A stretch of 64,000 bases of DNA. It comes from Alistipes muris. Lineage in GTDB: Bacteria; Bacteroidota; Bacteroidia; Bacteroidales; Rikenellaceae. Numbering within the stretch: the stretch's first letter is position 1; the number at the start of each line of letters is the position of its first letter. Shown piece after piece: positions 1 to 7,355 of the stretch. Where the stretch lies: positions 35,015 to 99,014 of the forward strand of contig NZ_CALPDD010000009.1 in NCBI RefSeq assembly GCF_943193205.1. The letters run 5' to 3'. The position numbers were made by a program, and so were the translations under genes. Below the pieces are notes generated by a model. That model was not told the DNA's origin. It did no database searches and worked only from the letters and a program-made list of their open reading frames with translations.

Positions 1-1
1 G

Positions 2-241
2 GCGGGAGCCATTCTGCTGCCCGTCAAGAGCGTGGGGGTCATGGGCGACGAACGCACCTACGAGAGCTGCGTGGCGCTGCGTGCCGTGACTTCGACCGAC
101 GGCATGACGGCCGACTGGGTGCACCTGCCCTATGAATTCCTGGCCGACGTGTCGAACGAAATCATCAACCGCGTGCGCGGCGTCAACCGCGTAGTCTACG
201 ACATCTCGTCCAAACCGCCCGCAACCATCGAGTGGGAATGA
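2..241 (+). CDS. guaA: GMP synthase (glutamine-hydrolysing), 3' end only
   Basis: C-terminal 79 residues of GMP synthase, which aminates XMP to GMP in purine synthesis. The gene enters from the left edge, so its start and the GATase and ATP-PPase domains are missing. What remains is the C-terminal dimerisation domain: the [13 protein letters not shown] block, the [12 protein letters not shown] block and the canonical ending PPATIEWE. The stop codon TGA (239-241) overlaps the ATG of the next gene, so the two are probably cotranscribed. Family identity rests on these conserved blocks, which are very characteristic. Confidence 0.95.
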   Translation, partial: AGAILLPVKSVGVMGDERTYESCVALRAVTSTDGMTADWVHLPYEFLADVSNEIINRVRGVNRVVYDISSKPPATIEWE

Positions 242-735
242 TGACCGATTTCGCTGCCATCGACTTCGAGACGGCCAACCGCCACCGGGCGAGCGTCTGT
301 TCGGTGGGGGCGGTCGTGGTGCGCGGCGGCGAGGTGGTCGATTCGTTTTACAGCCTGATCCGCCCGCGCCCCAACTATTACAGCCCTTTCACCACGGCGA
401 TTCACGGTCTGAGCTGTGCCGACACCGACGAGGCGCCCGAATTCGAGGAGGTATGGCGCGCCCTGGCGCCCCGCATCGAGGGGCTGCCGCTGGTGGCGCA
501 CAACGCCCCTTTCGACGAGGGGTGCCTGCGGGCGGCGCTGGACCTCTACGACCTGCCGTGGCCGGGCTATGAGTTTTTCTGCACCTGCCGGGCGGCGCGC
601 CGGTTTTTCGGGCGGCAGCTTCCCAACCACCAGCTGCACACCGTAGCCGCGGCCTGCGGATACGATTTGCGGCATCACCACCACGCACTGGCCGATGCCG
701 AAGCCTGCGCGCATATCGCATTGAAAATCCTTTAG
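238..735 (+). CDS. DEDDh-family 3'-5' exonuclease (DnaQ/epsilon-like)
   Basis: A 165-residue single-domain exonuclease of the DnaQ superfamily. It has Exo I with D9 and E11 (AAIDFETAN), Exo II in VAHNAPFDE, and Exo III as H149-x3-D153 (HALAD), so the metal-binding DEDDh set is complete. Such free-standing proteins remove nucleotides from 3' ends in repair or RNA turnover; the substrate cannot be told here. ATG 238 and ATG 241 are both possible starts; the first overlaps the guaA stop. The TAG stop overlaps the stop of the opposing porin gene by 4 nt, with no terminator hairpin between them. Confidence 0.85.
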   Translation: MMTDFAAIDFETANRHRASVCSVGAVVVRGGEVVDSFYSLIRPRPNYYSPFTTAIHGLSCADTDEAPEFEEVWRALAPRIEGLPLVAHNAPFDEGCLRAALDLYDLPWPGYEFFCTCRAARRFFGRQLPNHQLHTVAAACGYDLRHHHHALADAEACAHIALKIL

Positions 736-2006
736 ATGTCGATCCCCAGCTGGAGAGCGAAAAACCAGCGGGAATAGGTGTTCTTGGCCGCGTGGCTGCG
801 ATGGTTGTAGGAGATGTCGGCCTGCACTTTCAGCGCGTGCCCCACGATGTAGCGCGAAACGGCTGCGGTGGTCTGGCTGCGGCGTTCGTATCCGGCGCGG
901 GCCTGCACTTCGGGACGGGGAAAGAGCATCGAACTGCGCAGGGAGACCTCCCATTTGCGGCGGATGATGTAGCCGGCCTGCGCGTTGAAGCCCCAGCCCG
1001 TATAAATCCAGGTGCGGGCTTCGTCGTCGAAAACAGGGTCGGAGCAGGTCCGGCCCATGAAGTCGGCGCAGAACGAGAATCCCCGGTATTTGAGCAGGAA
1101 ATCGGCGTACCAGCTGCCGAAATTGCGGCTTGCGCCGTCGGGCAGGAGATCGCCGCTCTGGCCGTGCGTGCGGACCGCCTTGTGGTTGTAGGAATAGGCG
1201 CCCGCCAGCAGTATCTTGACCTGCTCCTCGTGGGCCAGGTCGCCCTCGAACGATTCGCCCTTCTCCTTGAACCGCCCCAGCGGATAGAATTCCAGCCGCC
1301 TTGTGTAGACCAGCCCGCCGTTGGACGAACGGCCCCAATTGCGCCCCTCGCCCAAGGTGACGGAGCTTTTGGCCGAAAAGGTGAACCCGTCGCCGCGGGG
1401 CAGGTCGTAGCGGATGAAGATGCCGAAATCGCGGTCGGCGCCGAATTCGCGGTTGACGATGCTGCGGTCGACGAACTGCAGCACGCCCGACGAGGTGATT
1501 TGGGCGCGTCCTGCCTGTATCTTGGTCTGTCCCAGCCCGAAACTCCAGGCCGGAGCCGGGCGGTAGTAGAGTATGGCGTCGCTGATGATGTTGGAGTTGC
1601 TGCGGGCGTTGGCGGCGTGGCCCGTGAACCCAAGCTGGATGGAGTAAACCAGCTTCGGCGAGTAGACGTATCCGTCGAACTTGACTTGCAGGCGCTTGAT
1701 GCGGGCCTCGATTTCGTCCAGCCCGAAACTGCGGTTGAACGAGAGTGCCACAAGGTCCTGCATCCGCAGCCGCATGGTGAGCGAAAACCCCTCGCCGGGC
1801 GAACGGTAGGTGATGCCCTTGCCGATTTCGAGGGCCCGTTTGGTGGGCACCGGGCCGGAGGTGTGTGCCGATGTCGCGGTCGGCGGTGCGATTGCGGGAT
1901 GCGGCGGGGTGTCCGGTACGGTCTCGGGAGCCTGTCCCGCCGCCGTGCCGCAAAACAACCCTAAGCATAGTAATACGGAAACTGTTTTCCGGAGGTCTGT
2001 CTGCAT
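732..2006 (-). CDS. OprP/OprO-like outer-membrane porin
   Basis: A 424-residue predicted outer-membrane beta-barrel. It begins with a signal peptide (MQTDLRKTVSVLLCLGLF, cleavage near AAGQA), then a Pro-rich linker, then alternating amphipathic strands and a C-terminal aromatic-rich strand ending LQLGIDI. The GKGITYRSPGEGFSLTMRLRMQ region and the repeated G-x-T-K/D-R-S-I-V-N-R-E-F pattern match the phosphate-selective porin O/P family as found in Bacteroidetes. The solute is unknown. The start at 2006 was chosen because the signal peptide begins there; the open frame upstream only reads through intergenic repeats. The gene is convergent with, and overlaps by 4 nt, the exonuclease gene. Confidence 0.75.
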   Translation of the reverse strand: MQTDLRKTVSVLLCLGLFCGTAAGQAPETVPDTPPHPAIAPPTATSAHTSGPVPTKRALEIGKGITYRSPGEGFSLTMRLRMQDLVALSFNRSFGLDEIEARIKRLQVKFDGYVYSPKLVYSIQLGFTGHAANARSNSNIISDAILYYRPAPAWSFGLGQTKIQAGRAQITSSGVLQFVDRSIVNREFGADRDFGIFIRYDLPRGDGFTFSAKSSVTLGEGRNWGRSSNGGLVYTRRLEFYPLGRFKEKGESFEGDLAHEEQVKILLAGAYSYNHKAVRTHGQSGDLLPDGASRNFGSWYADFLLKYRGFSFCADFMGRTCSDPVFDDEARTWIYTGWGFNAQAGYIIRRKWEVSLRSSMLFPRPEVQARAGYERRSQTTAAVSRYIVGHALKVQADISYNHRSHAAKNTYSRWFFALQLGIDI

Positions 2007-2070
2007 GCCGAATCCCGGTGCAATTACTGTGCAGGTTTTGCCGGGGTTCTTGAGCGAGAGGGGTATATTA

Positions 2071-2141
2071 GCGAGAAATATTTGTTTGCAAGAACGAAAT
2101 TGACCTCGCTGTGCTCGGTCTTTCTCTTTGCCGCCGTGGGC
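2071..2141. repeat. Intergenic direct repeat, copy 1
   Basis: 71 bp starting GCGAGAAATATTTGTTTGC and ending TTTGCCGCCGTGGGC. It matches the copy at 2171-2242 except for one T/C change and a one-base indel around A/CG. The spacing between copy starts is 100 nt. Near-identity outside any gene suggests a recent duplication or an interspersed element. Confidence 0.9.
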
Positions 2142-2170
2142 GAAGAACGTACAAGGCTGATTTTTTGTTG

Positions 2171-2242
2171 GCGAGAAATATTTGCTTGCCGAGAACGAAA
2201 TTGACCTCGCTGTGCTCGGTCTTTCTCTTTGCCGCCGTGGGC
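2171..2242. repeat. Intergenic direct repeat, copy 2
   Basis: 72-bp second copy, starting GCGAGAAATATTTGCTTGCC and again ending TTTGCCGCCGTGGGC. It is followed by GCATCCATGCAAAG rather than GAAGAACGTAC, so the identity stops sharply at the GGGC end. Confidence 0.9.
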
Positions 2243-2373
2243 ATCCATGCAAAGAACGGGAGTCGAAGTGCGCAGCACTCGCGGGGCGACCTATAAAATC
2301 GAATATCTCTTCGCCCCGCAACTCGTGTGGTTGTGAGAATCTTGTGAAAAAAACTTGCGATGAGCGCAGCGAA

Positions 2374-2428
2374 TAAAAAATTATCGGCACCAGCATAGGA
2401 AAAGCGATTTTCCTGTGGCTGGGCCGAT
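2374..2428 (-). terminator. Second terminator downstream of tRNA-Ser
   Basis: Imperfect long hairpin. Arms ATCGGC (2383-2388), CAGC and AGGAAAA (2397-2403) pair with TTTTCCT (2408-2414), GCTG and GCCGAT (2423-2428) around a GCGA loop. On the minus strand the hairpin is followed by AATTTTTTA, giving a U-tract. It lies just beyond the first terminator, so the two may act in tandem to insulate the porin gene from tRNA transcription. Confidence 0.6.
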
Positions 2429-2454
2429 AAAAAAAGGCAGAACGAAGTTCTGCC
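2429..2454 (-). terminator. Rho-independent terminator of tRNA-Ser
   Basis: Perfect 8-bp stem GGCAGAAC/GTTCTGCC with a 3-nt loop (2436-2454), followed on the minus strand by seven T residues (complement of 2429-2435). It sits about 20 nt after the tRNA 3' end. Confidence 0.85.
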
Positions 2455-2475
2455 GTCGCAAGTTTTTAGAATTTG

Positions 2476-2564
2476 CGGAGAGAACGAGATTCGAACTCGT
2501 GGTACGGATTACTCCGTACGTCGGTTTAGCAAACCGGTGGTTTCAGCCACTCACCCATCTCTCC
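2476..2564 (-). tRNA. tRNA-Ser (anticodon GCU)
   Basis: 89-nt tRNA with a long variable arm, as expected for class II tRNA-Ser. The acceptor stem is GGAGAGA/TCTCTCC with discriminator G. The anticodon loop TTGCTAA carries GCT, reading AGC/AGU serine codons. The T arm contains GTTCGAATC. The 3' CCA is not encoded. The promoter lies directly upstream on the minus strand and two terminators follow. Confidence 0.95.
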
Positions 2565-2602
2565 GGTCACCCCGGGGACATTGCCGCACCCGAAAAGGTG
2601 TG

Positions 2603-2633
2603 CAAATATAGAATCTTTTTGGCAAACGACCAA
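2603..2633 (-). promoter_or_regulatory. Promoter of tRNA-Ser
   Basis: On the minus strand -33 TTGG (complement of 2630-2633), 19 nt, then -7 TATATTTG (complement of 2603-2610). This fits the Bacteroidetes consensus and lies 38 nt from the tRNA 5' end. Confidence 0.7.
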
Positions 2634-2652
2634 GAAATGCCGTCAAAATTTC

Positions 2653-2660
2653 TATATTTG
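2653..2660 (+). promoter_or_regulatory. -7 box (TATATTTG) of the first PUL esterase gene
   Basis: Perfect TAnnTTTG element 23 nt before the ATG at 2684. I see no clear -33 TTTG at the usual distance, so only the -7 half is supported. It is back to back with the tRNA-Ser promoter. Confidence 0.5.
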
Positions 2661-2683
2661 TCCTGCCTGAAAAGCGGGAAAAG

Positions 2684-4138
2684 ATGAAAAGAATGTTTCG
2701 CAACCTGTTATTGCTATCGGCGGTGGGGGTGGTTCTGCCCCTGCGGGCGCAGCAGCTGGTGTCGGTGCCGGAAGGTCCGGTGGAGTGCCCCGATACGATG
2801 GTAATCCCTCCGAAGCCTCCGGTCGTAAGGCCCCCGGTGCGGGCCGCGGCGGAGCGGCGGTCGCTGGCGGAGATGCTGCGCCGTGCTGAGACGCAGTTCG
2901 GTGTGCGGATTCGCTGCAAGAAGTTTTCGCCCGACACGGTGCGGGTGGCCTTTGCCGATTGGCGTTGGCGCCCCTATTCGCTCGGCGAGACCCTCGATAA
3001 CCTGCTGGACCCGCTCGACCTGGTGTGGAGCGGCGACAGGAAGATTACGGTCCAGCCCTACGAATATTATCGCCGCACTCCGGCCGACGGCGCGAAACTG
3101 CTGGCGTGGCTTTCGGCGCAGTATGCCGACCGGGAGCAGTGGGAGCGGCGCAGGGATGTTTTGCTCGCCGACGCGAAAAAGGCGCTGGCGCTCGAACCTT
3201 TCGTCCGGGGGCTTGTTGCGGAGCCCGACGTGCGGCTGGGGCGGAAAGTCCGTCACGACGGCTATACAACCCAGAATTATGCGCTCGAAACCTTGCCGGG
3301 GCTTTATGTCTGCGGTACCGTCTATGCACCGACGGGCGGTAAAAGGCATCCGCTTGTCGTCTCGCCTGCGGGTCATTGGGAGGGCGGCCGCTATCGTCCC
3401 GACCAGCAGCTGCGCATGGCGACTTTCGCCCGCATGGGGGCTGTGGCGGTCGACATGGATATTGTCGGCTGGGGGGATTCGGAGCGTCAGATCGGCCGCG
3501 ATGCCCATACGGCGCCTTATGCCATGCAGCTGCAGGTGCTGTGGTCGAAAGCCGTGACGGATTGGCTCGTGGCCTCGCGCCGCGACATAGATACGGCCCG
3601 CATGGCCGCCACGGGCGGTTCCGGCGGAGCTACGCATGCGTTGCTGCTGGCATTGGCCGACGGCCGTTTTGCCGCCTTGGCGCCCGTGGTGCACCTCGTG
3701 TCGCACTTCGACGGCGGATGCCCGTGCGAAAGCGGCCGTCCGGTGACGCTGGCCGGGGGCGGGAGCTGCACGCCCGAACTGCTGGCGGCGGCGATGGCTC
3801 CGCGCCCTGTGCTGACGGTGAGCGACGGCGGCGACTGGACAGCGACCTACCCGGAGCTGGAATATCCTTTCCTGCGCCGGATATGGGAATTTTACGGGGC
3901 GGGGGAGCAGGTGCGCAACGTGCACTTGCCCGACGAACGCCACGACTACGGCCCGAATAAACGCCGGGCGGTCTATGAATTTTTCGCCGACGCGCTGGGG
4001 CTCGACCTTTCGCAGGCCGACGAATCGCGCGTGGAGCTCCTGCCCGAAGCGGCACTGCAAAGTTTCGCCGACGGTCTGCCTGCCGGGGCGATCCGTTCCT
4101 GCGAAGAACTGAATCGAATAATCAACAATCTACGATAG
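2684..4138 (+). CDS. Secreted alpha/beta-hydrolase carbohydrate esterase with an N-terminal STN-like domain
   Basis: 484 residues with a signal peptide. Residues about 60-125 (FGVRIRCKKFSPDTV ... LVWSGDRKITVQP) resemble a short STN-like (secretin/TonB N-terminal) domain. Residues about 195-445 are an alpha/beta-hydrolase domain: nucleophile elbow GGSGGA with S313, the block HFDGGCPCESG, and a C-terminal catalytic His in DERHDYG (H420). The fold and the neighbours (GH28, CE8, CE12, PL1) suggest an acetyl or methyl esterase acting on pectin. It may be related to the CE19-type pectin esterases of Bacteroides, but I cannot assign the CE family from sequence alone. The next gene starts 1 nt after its stop, so they share a transcript. 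Confidence 0.7.
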   Translation: MKRMFRNLLLLSAVGVVLPLRAQQLVSVPEGPVECPDTMVIPPKPPVVRPPVRAAAERRSLAEMLRRAETQFGVRIRCKKFSPDTVRVAFADWRWRPYSLGETLDNLLDPLDLVWSGDRKITVQPYEYYRRTPADGAKLLAWLSAQYADREQWERRRDVLLADAKKALALEPFVRGLVAEPDVRLGRKVRHDGYTTQNYALETLPGLYVCGTVYAPTGGKRHPLVVSPAGHWEGGRYRPDQQLRMATFARMGAVAVDMDIVGWGDSERQIGRDAHTAPYAMQLQVLWSKAVTDWLVASRRDIDTARMAATGGSGGATHALLLALADGRFAALAPVVHLVSHFDGGCPCESGRPVTLAGGGSCTPELLAAAMAPRPVLTVSDGGDWTATYPELEYPFLRRIWEFYGAGEQVRNVHLPDERHDYGPNKRRAVYEFFADALGLDLSQADESRVELLPEAALQSFADGLPAGAIRSCEELNRIINNLR

Positions 4139-4139
4139 T

Positions 4140-5429
4140 ATGAAATCTCTTTTTCTGTTGTTGGCGGCGTGCGCCGTGTTCGGTGCTGCGGAAGCCAAGA
4201 CCGTAAGCGTGCATTACCGCCTTTCGGCCCCCTACGGCGGCGGCTCGACGTGGGCCGTGGTGCGCGATATTCCGGCCAATGTCCAGGGGGCGACGGTCTA
4301 CATGCCCAAGACGACCTACGAGGGCGAGTACGTCTATTCTCCGGCCGAAATCGTGGAGGTGCCCTCGCAGCTGGACGACCTGGACGGCGACGGCCGTTTC
4401 GACGAACTGGTTTTTGCGGTCGGGCTCAATTGTGACGAGCCTGTGGAGGCTTGGGTCGAGTATTCGACTGAGCCGGTCTTGCACGATTACAAGCCGTTGG
4501 TCAACGCGCAGATGTGGTGGAAGAATCCCGACAAGACGCTTACGGAGAAGTCGCAGCTTGCCTCGGACAAGGACGACATGTACCATAAGCTCCACCACCA
4601 CGGCCCGGCCTTTGAATCCGAATATGCCGCCTACCGCATCTATTTCGACAAGAAGCAGAGCATCGACACCTACGGCAAGAAGCGTCCGGGGCTGGAACTG
4701 CGCGAAACAATGTGGTATCCGACCGACGAGCAGCTCGCGGCGGGCTGCGGCCACGACAATCTGCGTGTCTTCGGAACGGTGTCGGTGGGGGCGCTCAAGG
4801 GCTGGAATCCCGAGAAGCGCCGCATGGAGCATATCGTCGGCATGCGCCGCCGCGAAGCGACCATCCGTGCCTACGGCCCTCTGCGCACGGTGGTCGACAT
4901 GCGGGTCGAGGGCTGGAACTACGGCGGCCGCGAAATCGACATGACGTCGCGCTACATTCTCTACGGCGACGGTTCGGTCGTCAAGGCCGAAAACTACATT
5001 TCGGGTGCGTGCGCCGATTCGCTGGAGTTCACTACGGGAATCATGAAGATGCGCGACAACCGGACGGCGGTTTGGTATAATCGCGAGGGAGCGTACATGT
5101 ATCCGGATTGCTGGACGATGCAGAGCGTCGGATGCGACTACCCCGAAAACGACACGCTCCGCTGGGAGCGCGAAACGGTGGGGCTGGCCTTGTGGGTTCC
5201 GGCCCGGCATGTGGTGTCGCAGACCGACGATTCGCGCAACTACCTCTTTCAGGTGCGGCCCGTGGAGGGGCGCATCGACTATTGGTTCGTCATGGGGTGG
5301 CGCAAGAGCGAGGAGAACGGTTTGGCCGATGACTTCGAGACGACGTTCGGGGTCAACTACACTTCGTTCGAGTTTCCGATTCCGGGCAACTATCCCTATG
5401 CCGAAGTGATCGTCGAGCGGCTCGAATAG
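4140..5429 (+). CDS. DUF4861-like periplasmic protein of the pectin locus
   Basis: 429 residues with a signal peptide (MKSLFLLLAACAVFGAAEA). The body is rich in beta-strand and has the blocks LDDLDGDGRFDELVF, GPAFESEYAAYRIYFD and WWKNPDKT that I associate with the DUF4861 family. Members of that family occur beside pectin lyases and GH105 or GH28 enzymes. No catalytic activity can be stated from the sequence. Tandem placement 1 nt after the esterase and before the polygalacturonase implies a role in pectin breakdown. Confidence 0.6.
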   Translation: MKSLFLLLAACAVFGAAEAKTVSVHYRLSAPYGGGSTWAVVRDIPANVQGATVYMPKTTYEGEYVYSPAEIVEVPSQLDDLDGDGRFDELVFAVGLNCDEPVEAWVEYSTEPVLHDYKPLVNAQMWWKNPDKTLTEKSQLASDKDDMYHKLHHHGPAFESEYAAYRIYFDKKQSIDTYGKKRPGLELRETMWYPTDEQLAAGCGHDNLRVFGTVSVGALKGWNPEKRRMEHIVGMRRREATIRAYGPLRTVVDMRVEGWNYGGREIDMTSRYILYGDGSVVKAENYISGACADSLEFTTGIMKMRDNRTAVWYNREGAYMYPDCWTMQSVGCDYPENDTLRWERETVGLALWVPARHVVSQTDDSRNYLFQVRPVEGRIDYWFVMGWRKSEENGLADDFETTFGVNYTSFEFPIPGNYPYAEVIVERLE

Positions 5430-5508
5430 CCCTCTTGCGGGCTGTGGCGAGGGAAAAGGCGAAAGGCCGCATCGGTGAAAAGTCCGTGTTTTGCGTCAAA
5501 AATTCCTA

Positions 5509-5537
5509 TTGCGTCCTGCCGCCTTTGCGTACATTTG
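5509..5537 (+). promoter_or_regulatory. Promoter of the GH28 gene
   Basis: -33 TTG (5509-5511), 18 nt, -7 TACATTTG (5530-5537), about 50 nt before the GH28 ATG. This gives the polygalacturonase and downstream genes their own start point inside the plus-strand arm of the PUL. Confidence 0.65.
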
Positions 5538-5588
5538 TACAACAAGCCGACGAAACGATTACGAATCCATAAAATCTACCTTATTATT

Positions 5589-7259
5589 ATGAATCTGAAA
5601 CATCTGTTGATGCTTCCGGCAGCTGCGGCCCTCGCCGCCGGCTGCTGCTCGTCCGGTGCCCGGAGCGGTTCCCTGCCTGCGGAGATGCCTTTCGAGATGC
5701 CTGCCGTCGTGCAGCCTGCCATCCCGGCGCGTTCGGTGAGCGTGGCCGATTTCGGCGCTTCGGGCGACGCCCATACGCTTGCGACCGGGGCCTTTGCGGC
5801 CGCCATCGACGCCCTCGCGGAGCAGGGCGGCGGCCGCGTGGTGGTTCCGGCGGGCGTGTGGTACACGGGACCCATCGTGCTGAAAGACAAGATAGAGCTG
5901 CACCTGGAGCAGAACTCCATGATTGTGTTCAGCGATGACAAGTCGCTCTATCCGCTTGTGCAGATTACTTTCGAGGGGCTCAATACGTGGCGCTGCCAGT
6001 CGCCCATTTCGGCCACCCATGCCAAGAATATCGCCATTACCGGCTTCGGCGTCATCGACGGCAACGGCGACGCGTGGCGCGCCGTGAAACGCGGCAAGCT
6101 CACCGCCGGGCAGTGGAACGCCAAGGTCAGGAGCGGCGGCATCGTCTCCGAGGACGGCAATACGTGGTATCCGTCGGAGAGTTTCCGCTTCGGCGCGACG
6201 TCGGGTTCGGACCAGAACGTCTCGACCTGGGCCCGCACGCGCGAGGACTTCGAGAAGATGAAGGACTTCCTGCGTCCGGTGCTGGTGGCGTTCCACCACT
6301 GCGAGAACGTGCTGCTCGAAGGGGTGACCTTTCAGAATTCGCCCTGCTGGCATATCCATCCGGCCATGTGCACCAATCTGACGGTGCGCAACATTACGGT
6401 CCGCTGTCCGGACTATGCGCAGAACGGCGACGGCATCGACATCGAATCGTGCAAGAACGTGGTGCTGACGGGTTCGCGCTTCGACGTGGGCGACGACGGC
6501 ATCTGCATCAAGAGCGGCAAAGACAAGGCCGGGCGCGACCGCGGCATTCCGTGCGAGAACATCTATGTGAACGACTGCATCGTTTTCCACGGCCATGGCG
6601 GTTTCGTGGTGGGCAGCGAGATGTCGGGCGGCGTGAAGAACGTGCTGGTTTCCGACTGCACGTTCTCGGGCACGGACGTGGGACTGCGTTTCAAGTCGAC
6701 GCGCGGCCGCGGCGGAGTGGTCGAGAACATCCATATCCGCAACATCGCCATGAACAACATTTTGCAGGACGCCCTGCTGTTCGACCTTTTCTACGGGGGC
6801 AAGTCGGCGTCGGAAGCCGCCGAAGAGGGCGGCGAGCCGACCGACATGGCGCTCAGACCTGCGGACGAGACGACCCCCGCGTTCCGCAACATCCATATCC
6901 GGGACGTGTGGTGCCGCGGTGCCCGTCGGGCCATGTATTTCAACGGGCTGCCCGAGATGAACGTCGAGCAGGTCGTGGTCGAGAATGCGTGGATGCAGGC
7001 CCGGACCGGCGCCCAGATTTGCGAGTCGACCGACGTCGTGCTGCGCAACGTGACGGTGGTGCCCGAGAAAGGTGCTGCGTTGATTCTCAATAATGTAAAG
7101 GATTTCCGGGCCGAGGATTTCTCCTGCCCCGCCGGGCTGAAATGCGCGCTGACCGTGACCGGAAGCCGCAACCGCAATGTGCGGGTTGCTTCGGAGGAGA
7201 TCGACGCCGCCAATGCCTGCCTTTCTGCCAGGGCTGCGGCTGCCGTGACCATCGAATAG
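5589..7259 (+). CDS. Glycoside hydrolase family 28 (polygalacturonase-type)
   Basis: 556 residues, probable lipoprotein (Cys in LAAGCC near residue 20). All four GH28 signatures are present in order: NGDG (residues 279-282), GDD (301-303), GHGG (335-338) and RFK (367-369). The protein therefore should be an active inverting hydrolase on a right-handed beta-helix, cutting alpha-1,4 galacturonan or a rhamnogalacturonan backbone. An N-terminal pectate-lyase-like segment (VADFGASGDAHT) is typical of the family. The start at 5589 gives the lipoprotein signal; upstream sequence contains a promoter. It lies between the DUF4861 gene and the CE12-CE8 gene. Confidence 0.92.
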   Translation: MNLKHLLMLPAAAALAAGCCSSGARSGSLPAEMPFEMPAVVQPAIPARSVSVADFGASGDAHTLATGAFAAAIDALAEQGGGRVVVPAGVWYTGPIVLKDKIELHLEQNSMIVFSDDKSLYPLVQITFEGLNTWRCQSPISATHAKNIAITGFGVIDGNGDAWRAVKRGKLTAGQWNAKVRSGGIVSEDGNTWYPSESFRFGATSGSDQNVSTWARTREDFEKMKDFLRPVLVAFHHCENVLLEGVTFQNSPCWHIHPAMCTNLTVRNITVRCPDYAQNGDGIDIESCKNVVLTGSRFDVGDDGICIKSGKDKAGRDRGIPCENIYVNDCIVFHGHGGFVVGSEMSGGVKNVLVSDCTFSGTDVGLRFKSTRGRGGVVENIHIRNIAMNNILQDALLFDLFYGGKSASEAAEEGGEPTDMALRPADETTPAFRNIHIRDVWCRGARRAMYFNGLPEMNVEQVVVENAWMQARTGAQICESTDVVLRNVTVVPEKGAALILNNVKDFRAEDFSCPAGLKCALTVTGSRNRNVRVASEEIDAANACLSARAAAAVTIE

Positions 7260-7310
7260 CGGCCGTTTCGGCTTTGCGGCCGAAGCACCCGAACGAAGAT
7301 AAATAAGCAA

Positions 7311-7338
7311 GACGAGTGAGGGGGCTCCCTCACTCGTC
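7311..7338. other. Strong intergenic hairpin between GH28 and CE12-CE8 genes
   Basis: Perfect 12-bp inverted repeat GACGAGTGAGGG/CCCTCACTCGTC around the loop GGCT. No U-tract follows (GTATAACC), so it is not a standard terminator. It ends 17 nt before the next ATG and could be an mRNA stability or processing element, or could partly shield translation initiation. Confidence 0.6.
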
Positions 7339-7355
7339 GTATAACCGTTCCAACC

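Larger units (their letters stand above)
2007..2382. other. Intergenic region upstream of the porin gene
   Basis: No gene is supported here. The stretch holds two 71/72-bp direct repeats (2071-2141 and 2171-2242). It also holds a short motif TGAGCGCAGCGAA near 2360, which recurs at about 62371 in another intergenic region. Open frames across it are just translations of the repeat. I could not find a convincing TAnnTTTG promoter for the porin on the minus strand. Confidence 0.7.

Noticed and set aside
2024..2376. Short open frames with repeated peptide HGGKEKDRAQRGQF
   Set aside because: They arise from translation of the 71-bp direct repeats; no start context or family.
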